Below are positions 56,025 to 64,000 of a stretch of 64,000 bases of DNA, one piece after another. Each line of letters starts with the position of its first letter. The stretch's first letter is position 1. The stretch is from Glandiceps talaboti (lineage: Eukaryota > Hemichordata > Enteropneusta > Spengelidae): positions 4,246,001 to 4,310,000 of the forward strand of contig NC_135556.1 in NCBI RefSeq assembly GCF_964340395.1, given 5' to 3'. Position numbers and translations under genes: made by a program. Under the pieces are notes generated by a model. The model was not told the DNA's origin, made no database searches, and saw nothing but the letters and a program-made list of their open reading frames with translations.

Positions 56025-59000
56025 CGCGCGTGCGCACGTGAACAACATAAATTTTAAAGTCAAAATCCACTGTACCAATCATAATGATAACTTGATGTGG
56101 ATATATGCGATTTTTTTAGAAGTAATTGTTTTAAGTGTTTGGCTGATGTTATTGACTGCATGCAGGGTTGAAGTTTTCAGGGTAATGAAAATTTTATGAT
56201 CTGTACAAGTACCAGTTGTTTTACAGTATACAGTTAATATAATATGTACATAATTTCTGACACCACTTAATTCAAATTTTATTGGAAAAACAGTTTTTGC
56301 AGAAGGAATTTCTTACATTTACACATAATTATATCAGTATTTTACATAAATATATGACAAAGTTGATATTTTATTTGGTTTTTTTAATTAAAAGAAAAAC
56401 AATAGTGTACTGATAAAGTTTTGCCACAGATAAGACAGATAAGCAACAACAAATCCAGTCACAACCCTTGTGTCACATCTTTGTACTTTAAATAATTTAG
56501 ACTCACCAGAAACAAGGCAAGTCTTGTGAGAGTAAGGGTAACTATCACAATAATTTGTGATATTAAAGTAAGCCAAATTACCCAAAGTTTGTTGGAATGG
56601 TCATCTGTCTGCTTACAGGTATTGCATCAATGCATAGCTTTGCTTTTAGTAGTCAATTATCCAAAGAGTGAAATAATCAGGTGAAATTTACGAGACTGTA
56701 TGCAATGTGTTTTACTAGTCGAGACTTTCCATTGATATATTTGCAATCAGAATTGTTACCTTATTTAATACAAAGCAGAGACACTTCTAAGCTGAAACAA
56801 ACTAGTGATGGCAAGCTAGTGTTACAGTGACACCTGTCAAATCATAATGACTTCAGTACATATTTACAAAATGGGTGACAACCTGACAACTAATTGATTC
56901 AAAGTTTGCTTTCAGAGTTTATACTAGTTTATATTACTCACATATTTATTTTAAGATATTGTTATATAATTTAGTTTCTACTTCACACACAACTCCACAT
57001 TGTACATGTAGTACATAAACAATTATTTAGGAAAACCAAGAGTTTTAATGTTTTGAAAATATTTTCTATTTGTTTTAAAATGTTAAGAAAGTTACATTTT
57101 ATGTAACGGGTTAAATAATTCTGATACTGTATACACAAGGTTTTTTTTTTCGAAACAGATTTGTGTGTACCCCCCCCCCCTACCATTCCCTCATTTTTCG
57201 GTAGCCCCCCCCCCCCCGACCAACTCCAAATTTCAAGTAACCCCCCCCCCCCAACTGTAAATAATGACGGCTCCCTTAGGGTCAAATCAGCCAAATTCTG
57301 TACTTGTACGTGTGTACACATGAAACATATGTCACTAACATGTGACTTGTGGGGATTCCACTTCTGTACGTCAGCGAAATCGTTTCTGTTGCGGAAATGT
57401 CTGACATCGTGGAAATTGCTTTGAAACTCTGCCATTGAGAGTGCTGAAATTGCTTTGAACTCTATCATTGAGAGCGCAGAAATTGTTTTGAAACGCCCAG
57501 TTATGAATTGAGAGCGCTGAAATTGCTTTGAAACGCCCAGTCGTTGAGAGTGCAGAAAATGGCTTTGAACTCTGTCATTGAGAGCGCTGAAATTGCTTTG
57601 AACTCTGTCATTGAGAGCTCAGAAATTGCTTTGAAATGCCCAGTCATTGAGAGCGCGGAAATTGTACCCCTCATCCACCGTAGGTTGCAACTAAATTGAG
57701 GAGTTTGATTGAATTGCTCCTATTGCTGCAAATCGTATGTCATTCAACCCAAAAGTAATATTTGAGTCCTTTGTGAGTCTTTTACAGAATACGTGTCCTG
57801 CGAACTGGTACCCCTGAGACTGCAGACTGAGTGAGTTTGAGCTTTCCACTGAAAATAGGTCAATATTGCCATAGCCTAAATTCAGCGTTGTAACAATACT
57901 TACCTATCATCATGGCCGCGTTTTTCTTTTTCACCACTTCCAAAATGATAGAAATCTGGACTGTAGAGAAGTTGGATATCTGGCCATGGCAAATTCTCCT
58001 GTCAGAAAAAAAATCAATCTCCATTTCAGGGAGAACCACGAAAAGTCAAAGGTTGACTTTAATGATGATACATTTTATCTAACTTTGAACAAAAATCAAC
58101 ATAACTGTCGGATGAAACAAGGAAAATCAAACACAAGGTTTTTTATTTGTGTTCTCAGTAAGGTAAAAAGTAACATTCCATTTGCGTACGTGCGTGCTAA
58201 CTGTATTTCGATTGTGTAATTTGAATTACAAAAAAAACTGCTGCCTAAATAAAACTGTATACTCACTCTGGTTTGGTTGTAATACCACTGATAGGTCTTA
58301 TGAAAACAAACTCATCATTACGATGACGTGCATGTAAGTTGTAATTTCTGAATACAGTGCCGATCAAAAGGAATTCGAGTTGTAGTTTCATTGGCCAGTT
58401 CCAATGTACATCACATACGATAACGATTTTTTTGATTTTTTATGAATCTAGGTCATATTTTATATCATACAATAACTAACCTTTGTTTTTATAGGTCCGC
58501 TGAAGTCAAGGCCATTTTTGGTTGGCCGGTCCTGTCCGTCCTGTGAGAACAAATATTATTTTTACTTAGCTTGCTATTAATCACTTTGAAATCATGGCTC
58601 CGTTCTATTTTTCCTTGCATTACAATAACATTTTTTTCTTCTGAATTTGTATTCATTTATCGAATCCCTTCTGTGTTTCTATATAAACACTACTTCGTCT
58701 AGAAAATAGGACTTTTAAATTAAACTAAAAATCAAAGAAACTTTGGTCAGTGTCCATCTTACCTGTATAAAACAACCTCCAGATCCATTAAATCGTATTG
58801 TTGTCATGATATGGTCCTGTAACAAACACAGCATTCGCAGTGTTGTTAGTGATAGAAAACTGGTGTCTTTTTTAAAAATAGCCATTTTACATTATCACTA
58901 AATAATTAAGCTAAATGTGGGATTGTGTGCTTTCATGAGCAATTTCTTTCTGTGACAACTAATTCCCTCTTTTCAGGCAGAGGGGCCTCAATGTTTTATC

Positions 59001-61933
59001 AGTTGTTATAAATTCTATCGATCTCTTTATCAGTAATACTGCAAACAATTGTAGATAGAGATGCAAACAATTCAATTACAACCCACCAAGTGGATTGGCA
59101 ACGCTATTTTTACTGTCTCCCAAATTCAGGATGGAATCCACCATGTTGACTATTGACAGTATAATGGTCTAATTCAAGCCCTCGCATATTTAATTATATA
59201 ATATTCCCCAACAGTTTACATCTTCATACCTGTAGATTCTCACCAACAGGAAGATCACAAAACACTGGTATTCCCAGCTCTTCCAAATGTTCCTTAGGTC
59301 CTACTCCAGACAGCATCAGCAACTGGTAAATTGGGAATACAACTTGATATGATTGGTGTCTACAGGATATGTAATTTAGACAATTAAAGTACAACTCAAA
59401 TTGTTAATATTGAAGAAAAGATTTATTCCAAAAGCCAAATTCTAAATTAACAATATTGTTTCGTGTTTTCATTGATACCATAGCGAGCCCAGGAACCGTC
59501 ATACATACAACCAACCAACCAACCAACCAAACAAACAAACAAACAAACAAACAAACAACTATGTATGGGTAAATGGAATATCATTTCAAACTCATGTATA
59601 ACTTTCTGTATACATGTATATACGTATTTACGGGCCTGCATACTATTGAAAAAATATACTATGAATGACTATATATATAGAAATATAGTATATTATTTCA
59701 ATAGTATACAGGCCCGTTGATACACATGTATGTAGATAGTTATACATGAGTTTAAAATGAAAGTTCATTTACCCATGCATATTTATTTGCTTCATTGTTT
59801 GTTTGTTTGCTTGTAGCACGGTTCCTGCGCTCCGTATATTGATACATTTGTTTTGGGATTTTTGTTCTTTTGATATTAGTTGTTATTGTGATTTCAATAT
59901 GTGCTATCATTAACGTCACCATGAAATAAGATTGTAAGTTTTCTAAGGATTCAGCAGTCTTGTCAAATTTGGAGGTTACGTTGTGTATATATGTGTGGGG
60001 GCTGGTTAGTATGTGTTAATTTAAACCTGTTTTTGAGCTTGTTTATTGAATGAGTAGTCTGAGGTTATGTAGTGTGCAATAAAAGGTATCGTGAATGCTA
60101 ACTTCTTAAAAAGTAGTAATATACGATATAGTATACCTGGGGAGACCCTACGGTTCCTGCAGATAGTATGAGTTCTTTGGTTATATTCACAACTCCATTT
60201 GTACCCTTTCTGGTAACTTCCAACTTTGTAGCTGCGTTTCCATCAAAAAGTATCTACAGTGAAGCAGTGATAACGTATAGACAGACGATCATCAATCGAT
60301 TAAAACACACTCTTACATCCATAAACTCGTCACAGTTCTCATTCCTGCAAAATAAAATACTCCTGGACAACAGATTAAAGGAACACTGTCGGCATGACCA
60401 CATTGGTGCTTCATTTCAAAACATGGAAGTGATGTTTTGTAAAGAAACAAGTTATGCCAACAATTATTGCCAAAAATATCAATGCGCGAGCCATTTAAAA
60501 CAAAAATATGGAATATATACTCTGGTCGTTCTACATCACGACAACGCGTGTCTACCTCATTTGTTCTGTTGTGTTCGAAGTATGGGTTCAAAATTATCAT
60601 TACTTTCCCCGATTTTCCGTATAATTATGTTATTCCACAATATTTTTCTTCATTAAGCCGGAAAATATTTGTGACCTAAGGGTTGTCACTAGTCGTCTAG
60701 TGGCTCGTAGTGACAGAGGTCCTTTATTTTCCATGGCTGAACGAAGACACATATTGGGGAATAACAGCAAAATATTATACAATTCTTCCAAATAAAGCAT
60801 TCTTTCTACGTACGTTCAAAACGTATTAGCAGATTTAGACCAGAATCTTAGAATGGCACCACTCTTTTCATTTTGCCATAGCTGTTACTATTTTATTTTA
60901 GACAACGAGCTGACTACCTTTGTTGCCATGGTTTCGGTCCAGATGGTTAAGTTCTTCCTCGACTTGACAGGATTTAGAAAGGCTGTTACAGTGCTTTCCC
61001 GTTTACCGTCTTTGATGGTTGCTTGACCACGCCCAAACCCGACCTATAAAAGACATGATCTTTAGATAAACTTCCATTTATTTATTTATTTATTTGAGAT
61101 GTCTACCGGATTACCCCATTTATGGACACTCAGAAATTGGAAAAGACTAAAAAAAATTAAATATTTACAAAAGATATAGATTCGGCTCCTGTACAAAATG
61201 TTACTCCATGTGGGTTCAGATTTCACCTTTAACAGGCGGAAGAGTCTTACAGATTATAGGATGTTTTACCAAGAAATGTTAGCTGTACATATTAATATTA
61301 GTATACTAAAATTTCAACTCGACATATCCCAGGCTAGAGCCAAAACGATGGCAGTACTGTCCACTTTTAGACTGAGATTACAATATCTGAAGTTTACCCG
61401 TTCCACATCTACGTATACATTAGCCTAACCTCTGACCTCGAATACTAATGTGTATGCATCAAGCAGTTGCTCCTGTTCGAGTAATGCAATCCTCGACAAA
61501 TAACTGATTTATTTGCGCCATAGATAACATTAACAACTTTATATTTCGTGAATGTTTTCAAGAACTTTCTAGCAAAAATATATTTTTTACTGTTATGCAT
61601 AATTACAGAAGTAATGACTTACTATGTCAATGCAGTTGTTACAGTCTTTCAACTCATATCCTAATTCTTCAGCTATGGATATAAAAAAATAGAGAATTCG
61701 AAATATCTAAAATGTAGTCATATGAAATCTTAAGACATTTTCTAAATATATTTTATCTCTCTAAGATCTGTGTAGACATATTTCTGTGTAATTAAAAAAA
61801 GCAATGACCTGTCTCAACCAAATTATTATTACCTGCTTCAGCAATCATATCACCAAATTTGGTTCGAGGGAAAACGTCAGAGACCGTCATTGGACCACCT
61901 TTGCTATGGTATTCGGTTTTCAAATACTCCTCG
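49865..61933 (-). CDS. GMC-family FAD-dependent oxidoreductase (choline/glucose dehydrogenase-like), 3' twelve exons; 5' end off window
   Basis: Exons on the minus strand: 61833-61933, 61623-61672, 60918-61043, 60137-60253, 59230-59322, 58763-58816, 58481-58540, 57904-57998, 52355-52550, 51860-51912, 51284-51451 and 49865-49997. All borders are GT-AG and all phases agree. GMC enzymes use FAD to oxidise alcohols such as choline or glucose. Signature stretches in order are [55 protein letters not shown] (GMC signature 2), [47 protein letters not shown] with the catalytic His, and [20 protein letters not shown] with the second catalytic Asn. The N-terminal FAD dinucleotide motif is off the right edge. 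Between DHIM and WPDIQ it is about 20 residues shorter than usual. Substrate and location are inferred at most. Confidence 0.92.
49998..51283. other. Intron of the oxidoreductase gene, nothing further recognised
   Basis: 1.29 kb. Plus-strand frames at 49946-50293 and 50759-50944 partly overlap the last exon antisense and show no domain. Confidence 0.45.
51284..51451 (-). CDS. GMC oxidoreductase exon (catalytic His, GTCKMG)
   Basis: 168 bases. [38 protein letters not shown] and [17 protein letters not shown]. The His of [10 protein letters not shown] is the catalytic base of the family. Donor GTCAGA. Confidence 0.92.
51860..51912 (-). CDS. GMC oxidoreductase mini-exon
   Basis: 53 bases between CAACTAG and [24 protein letters not shown] matches the family's GxRxxxxLxxTxAMxxxG. 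Found by phase; too short for a usual ORF search. Confidence 0.85.
52355..52550 (-). CDS. GMC oxidoreductase exon (LLHPKSxGxLxL)
   Basis: 196 bases. [20 protein letters not shown], then [20 protein letters not shown] and TMIR; matches the LLHPxSRGxIxLxSxDPxxPPxIDPxYL block. Confidence 0.92.
53370..54640. repeat. 33-36 bp tandem satellite, left end of the transposon (about 35 copies)
   Basis: Unit TTCAAAGCAATTTCAGCGCT plus CTCAATGACTGGGCGT (36 bp) mixed with a 33 bp form ending GTCAATGACAGAG. Because both lengths are multiples of three, several frames stay open (for example [12 protein letters not shown] or [12 protein letters not shown] repeats), but these are not supported as genes. Confidence 0.95.
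54872..54889. repeat. Perfect 18 bp GC palindrome
   Basis: GGCCAGGGCGCCCTGGCC, in the unique core of the 4.3 kb transposon. It could form a cruciform or be a dimeric protein site; function unknown. Confidence 0.8.
55734..57275. mobile_element. PIF/Harbinger-like element with poly-G/poly-C runs, 1542 bp
   Basis: Ends GGGAGCCGTCATTATTTACG and (reverse complement) GGGAGCCGTCATTATTTACA, flanked by TTA on both sides (55731-55733, 57276-57278). Long G or C runs lie just inside both ends (for example 55757-55766, 55811-55820, 57172-57180, 57205-57217, 57241-57252), plus (AC)n and (TG)n. Nothing resembling a transposase was found. It is nested in the 4.3 kb transposon. Confidence 0.8.
57400..57660. 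repeat. Same satellite in inverted orientation, right end (about 7 copies)
   Basis: Reads TTGAGAGCGCTGAAATTGCT plus TTGAAACGCCCAGTCA, the reverse complement of the left array. Confidence 0.95.
57904..57998 (-). CDS. GMC oxidoreductase exon (PWPDIQL)
   Basis: 95 bases. [20 protein letters not shown] and EKEKRGHDD; the WPDIQ motif is typical of animal GMC enzymes. Donor GTAAGT. The following intron carries the 4.3 kb transposon. Confidence 0.9.
58481..58540 (-). CDS. GMC oxidoreductase exon (variable insert)
   Basis: 60 bases, phase 0, acceptor TTCTCACAG and donor [26 protein letters not shown] joins directly in phase to ENLPWPDIQ of the exon at 57904. Poorly conserved region, so weaker support. 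Confidence 0.7.
58763..58816 (-). CDS. GMC oxidoreductase exon (DHIM)
   Basis: 54 bases, phase 0. [18 protein letters not shown] continues NLQ|DHxM. Confidence 0.85.
59230..59322 (-). CDS. GMC oxidoreductase exon (LLMLSGVGP...VGENLQ)
   Basis: 93 bases, phase 0. [18 protein letters not shown] then DLPVGENLQ, highly conserved in the family. Confidence 0.92.
59472..59850. mobile_element. Hairpin MITE in a GMC intron
   Basis: Arms 59472-59656 and about 59685-59850 are inverted copies: CAGGAACCG, CAAACAAACAAACAA, ATGGGTAAATG, AACTCATGTATAACT, GGGCCTG(C/T)ATACTATTGAA. The loop is A/T-rich. The left arm includes an expanded (CCAA)n/(ACAA)n tract at 59511-59557 that is much shorter in the right arm. 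Confidence 0.75.
60137..60253 (-). CDS. GMC oxidoreductase exon ([13 protein letters not shown])
   Basis: 117 bases, phase 0. [17 protein letters not shown] precedes [14 protein letters not shown], the first half of GMC signature 2 (PROSITE pattern GA..SPxLLxxSG). Donor GTATAC. Confidence 0.9.
60918..61043 (-). CDS. GMC oxidoreductase exon ([10 protein letters not shown]...)
   Basis: 126 bases, phase 0 at both ends. [35 protein letters not shown] and TMATK match GFxxxQxTxKxGxRxSTxxAFLxPxxxRxNLxxxT. Confidence 0.9.
61076..61165 (-). mobile_element. LINE 3' terminus, 5'-truncated copy 3 (minus strand)
   Basis: The plus strand reads (TTTA)n GAGATGTCTACCGGATTACC then CCATTTATGGACACTCAGAA, the reverse complement of the tails at 4404 and 10590. 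Lies in the intron between GMC exons 60918-61043 and 61623-61672. Confidence 0.8.
61623..61672 (-). CDS. GMC oxidoreductase exon (EELGYELKD)
   Basis: 50 bases, acceptor ATCCATAG, donor GTAAGTCA. Reads [16 protein letters not shown], matching the usual xELGYxxxDxN region. Confidence 0.85.
61833..61933 (-). CDS. GMC oxidoreductase, first exon in window
   Basis: Acceptor TTTTACAG, donor GTAATAAT. Reads [20 protein letters not shown] then [13 protein letters not shown], the (D/E)xxYHGxGGPxTV region. Starts with one base of a split codon, so an upstream exon lies beyond 61933. Confidence 0.88.
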
Positions 61934-62779
61934 CTGTAAAATATGATATTTTTTTACATGTGTTGAAATGTATGAATAATGAGAGGAAACAAATATGTTC
62001 ATCGTTTTTCTTACTTTAAATTAGAGAAATGTACAGAATATACTGAGGAAGACGGGGTACGAAAGAATTTTGGCGTGTGAAAGAAGGGCTTGTAAATGCT
62101 GAGGATCAGAAAAGAGGGGCTTGAAATATTTGGTTCTTGATCTGTGGCTCTTTGAGTCAAAGTAAACACAATCAGCAGTCTTATATATAAACATGACTAT
62201 ATAAAATAGATATTTGACAGTGTGACTGTCCAAAGTACTCGAAAATGTATGCAATATTCGTTTCATAGACACGTTGATATTGGTATTTAATAACATTATC
62301 TTTCACGGGTGTCATGTTTGTCAATGTTCATATGTCTTGTGTTTGTTCGTTTTTCATAAGCGTAACCAATTAAGCCTGAACACCCTGTGTGTAAACGTGG
62401 AAGGAAACAATTTACCAGATTTAAACTGAATGATTTAAAATGAATTGACAGAAATATGCGACAAGAACATTGGAAAACAGTATTAATAATGGTTCAACAG
62501 TGCAGTATAACGACAAAAGTTGTACTACGTTTTGTCAAACCTGTCGGGAATACCCAGACATTTGCAAACAAGCCATCACAACTGTACAAAGAAACTGACC
62601 CCTTCAAAGTTGATCCTATAAAATCTCACGAAAAAATAGGAACACATACATTGCCTGACTAGAGAGGGAGTCCGTGTGACTGTATCGAGATAAATTCAAA
62701 TTTGCCAGTCCTCGAGGCTCTGGCAAATATCACATTACAGTGCTAAAAAAAGATACTTCGTTGACTATCTGTAACTCTA
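61934..62779. other. Intron of the oxidoreductase gene, nothing further recognised
   Basis: The next upstream GMC exon (RGRxLGGSSxxN region) was looked for here and not found, so it probably lies past the right edge. The short frame at 62456-62662 has no features. Confidence 0.45.
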
Positions 62780-63976
62780 GGGAGCATTCGTTTTTTACGG
62801 GGAGGGGGGGGGGGGGTCGGTGGAATTCGGGGGGGGGGTTGACTTTTACAAAGCAGTTTTTAGGGGGGGGGGTCAAATTTTATATCCAATGGTTTGGGGG
62901 GGTCAATTTTTACAACAGATTTGTATGGAATCATAGCAAAAAACAACAGAATTGACAAAAAAATGTACAAAACAGAATACAAACATGTCTTTATTCTGTC
63001 TGATCAGGTGATAACAAGTAAAAAAAAGAAAACACAGAATCACAAAAATAAAACTTTCAGGCTGTGGCAATATAATGACATACCTCACTTTTAAAACTCT
63101 TTAAAAACTCTTTAAAAACAACAGAACTCATTCAAATTAATTTTTGACCACTTACCATGACAAAGTTGTTGAGTTCTCAAAGAAGTATATAGTGCCTGAG
63201 AAAGTGGTAGTTGACTACTTAATTCATTTAGAGACATTGAAAACTGTAAGACTCAAGAAAAAGAAGCGAAACCAAGCTAATGCTGTGGATCAACCACGAC
63301 AGTATGACAGCCATGACTGGAATGCACTGTACAGAAACAGTGAATTACGTAAGCTGAAAGTTTCTGACCTGGATATGTACATGAACAGACATAAATTGAC
63401 AACTGAGAGAAAGATGCTAATGAAAGACAAACTGAAAATAGTTGAAGCACACATTGGCAGGCAGCTGTGTCAAACAACACTGGAAAGTCTGAGAGTGAAC
63501 CATGAGAGGGATAAAGAGGAGGAGGAGAGCGATGAAGAGGATGAGATGGACGAAGACAGTGAATCAGAAGATGGACATGTAGTGATACATGAATTGGGTG
63601 AATCAGAGGAAAGTGACTCGGAAAGTGACTCTGAAAGTGATAGCAGTGACATTGAAAATGAACTCTTTCACACAACAAGATCAGGCAGACAGTGTACTAC
63701 TTGGAAGTCACGGAACTACATGGACTAGGTTTAATGGTCCATTATGTGATATGTCGAACAAACACTCATATAAGTCAAGTGTTTCATAAATCTATTATAA
63801 ATCAAGTGAAAAATTTTTATAGGGGGGGGGTCACATTTTACAATTGATGGATTTAGGGGGGGGTCTAATTTTAGAAAAGTAATTTTTAGGGGGGGGGGTT
63901 GCTTTTTACATTTAATTCATACCTCAAATTCCACCGACCCCCCCACCCCCCCTCCCCGTAAAAAATGAATGCTCCC
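62780..63976 (+). mobile_element. PIF/Harbinger-like element with poly-G arrays and an internal ORF, 1197 bp
   Basis: Ends GGGAGCATTCGTTTTTTACG and (reverse complement) GGGAGCATTCATTTTTTACG continuing GGGAGG, flanked by CTA on both sides (62777-62779, 63977-63979). Just inside the left end are four G runs and at the right end three more G runs on the same strand before the C-rich TIR. The G runs are separated by about 25-35 bases and followed by TCAATTTTTACA-like words. An internal 194-codon frame is described separately. The ends are clearly related to those of the elements at 28270 and 55734. Confidence 0.85.
63144..63728 (+). CDS. Transposon-encoded acidic protein with SAP-like segment (partial or spliced start)
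   Basis: Open for about 195 codons after a TAA at 63138. Residues 1-50 are basic (RLKKKKRNQANAVDQPRQYD). A middle segment, HDWNALYRNSELRKLKVSDL then DMYMNRHKLTTERKMLMKDK, resembles a SAP-type DNA-binding helix pair (LxxLKVxxLxxYxxxHxLxxxxKKxxxxxxI). Residues 130-175 are a long Glu/Asp/Ser-rich tail, followed by a basic end TTRSGRQCTTWKSRNYMD. The first in-frame ATG is only at 63375, so the 5' end may come from splicing or be lost. It has no DDE catalytic domain, so it is not the transposase itself. Probably a DNA-binding accessory protein of the element; inferred. Confidence 0.5.
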   Translation: MTTYHDKVVEFSKKYIVPEKVVVDYLIHLETLKTVRLKKKKRNQANAVDQPRQYDSHDWNALYRNSELRKLKVSDLDMYMNRHKLTTERKMLMKDKLKIVEAHIGRQLCQTTLESLRVNHERDKEEEESDEEDEMDEDSESEDGHVVIHELGESEESDSESDSESDSSDIENELFHTTRSGRQCTTWKSRNYMD

Positions 63977-64000
63977 CTAGAATCAGACTGTTCATTTTGT

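Larger units (their letters stand above)
53352..57682. mobile_element. 4.3 kb inverted-repeat DNA transposon with satellite-built ends
   Basis: Both ends read inward TACGGTGGAT(A/G)AGGGG(A/T)AC then AATTTCCGCGCTC and lie against a perfect 6 bp duplication GGTTGC (53346-53351 and 57683-57688). Inside each end is a tandem array of 33-36 bp units (TTCAAAGCAATTTCAGCGCT plus CTCAATGACTGGGCG or GTCAATGACAGAG). The arrays are followed by a shared inner segment (CAGACATTTCCGCAACAGAA; AGTGGAATCC(C/A); AAGTCACATGTTAGTGAC). The left arm is about 1.4 kb, the right about 0.37 kb. No transposase is seen. It lies in a GMC gene intron and contains a Harbinger-like element. Superfamily unknown; 6 bp duplications are uncommon (Dada-type elements use 6-7 bp). 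Confidence 0.85.

Noticed and set aside
57161-57424. Proline-rich frame around PPPP blocks
   Set aside because: Encoded by C runs inside the end of the Harbinger-like element.
62740-62955. Glycine-rich frame with GGG blocks
   Set aside because: Encoded by the subterminal G runs of the 62.8 kb element; no start or domain.

Overview
This window is nuclear DNA from a metazoan. It has short exons in canonical GT-AG introns, gene families typical of animals, non-LTR and LTR retrotransposons, DNA transposons and very many microsatellites. The families present fit a marine invertebrate, probably a lophotrochozoan or an invertebrate deuterostome: a DEG/ENaC channel, a somatomedin-B plus seven-helix receptor with CAxCN motifs, a choline-dehydrogenase-like GMC oxidoreductase, and L1-Tx1 and L2/Rex1-like LINEs. 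I cannot name the species from sequence alone. The base composition is AT-rich. All three genes lie on the minus strand. No bacterial genes, rRNA, tRNA or CRISPR array was seen.

Layout. 1-7.5 kb: the 5' six coding exons of a degenerin/ASIC-type sodium channel gene, whose C-terminal half lies beyond the left edge. Its introns carry LINE scraps, (TA)n tracts and a curious inverted element. 7.5-16 kb: no gene, one LINE 3' end, two large minisatellites and a direct repeat pair. 16-23 kb: a two-exon receptor gene with a secreted somatomedin-B exon, a 4.8 kb intron holding a LINE and a 650 bp tetranucleotide array, and a single exon coding for the ectodomain and seven helices. That last exon contains an apparent one-base frameshift. 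23-40 kb: no well-supported gene; short repeats, a PIF/Harbinger-like element, a hairpin element, a minus-strand L1-Tx1 LINE, a plus-strand Tx1 fragment, a plus-strand Rex1/L2-like LINE, and one candidate cysteine-rich terminal exon. 40.5-48.9 kb: a three-level nest of mobile elements. 49.9-62 kb: twelve coding exons of a GMC oxidoreductase gene whose 5' end lies beyond the right edge. One intron contains a 4.3 kb inverted-repeat transposon that itself contains a Harbinger-like element. 62.8-64 kb: a further Harbinger-like element with an ORF.

Most notable: (1) the nest at 40.5-48.9 kb, where an inverted-repeat element contains a microsatellite, the microsatellite contains an LTR element coding only for Gag, and one LTR of that element is split by a 3.8 kb TIR element with a visible 5 bp target duplication; (2) a 4.3 kb transposon whose terminal repeats are made of a 33-36 bp satellite, with a 6 bp target duplication; (3) three Harbinger-like elements sharing GGGAGC termini and 3 bp TTA/CTA duplications, two of them with long poly-G arrays; (4) an element next to (TA)n tracts, present as a near-perfect 67 bp inverted pair, that carries a partial hammerhead-like core; (5) a microsatellite that begins exactly at a splice donor, so that each repeat unit resembles a donor site.

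The three genes are not an operon or a known pathway. They are separate animal genes separated and interrupted by repeats. Exon joins were checked by reading phase by hand; no alignment or search was run.
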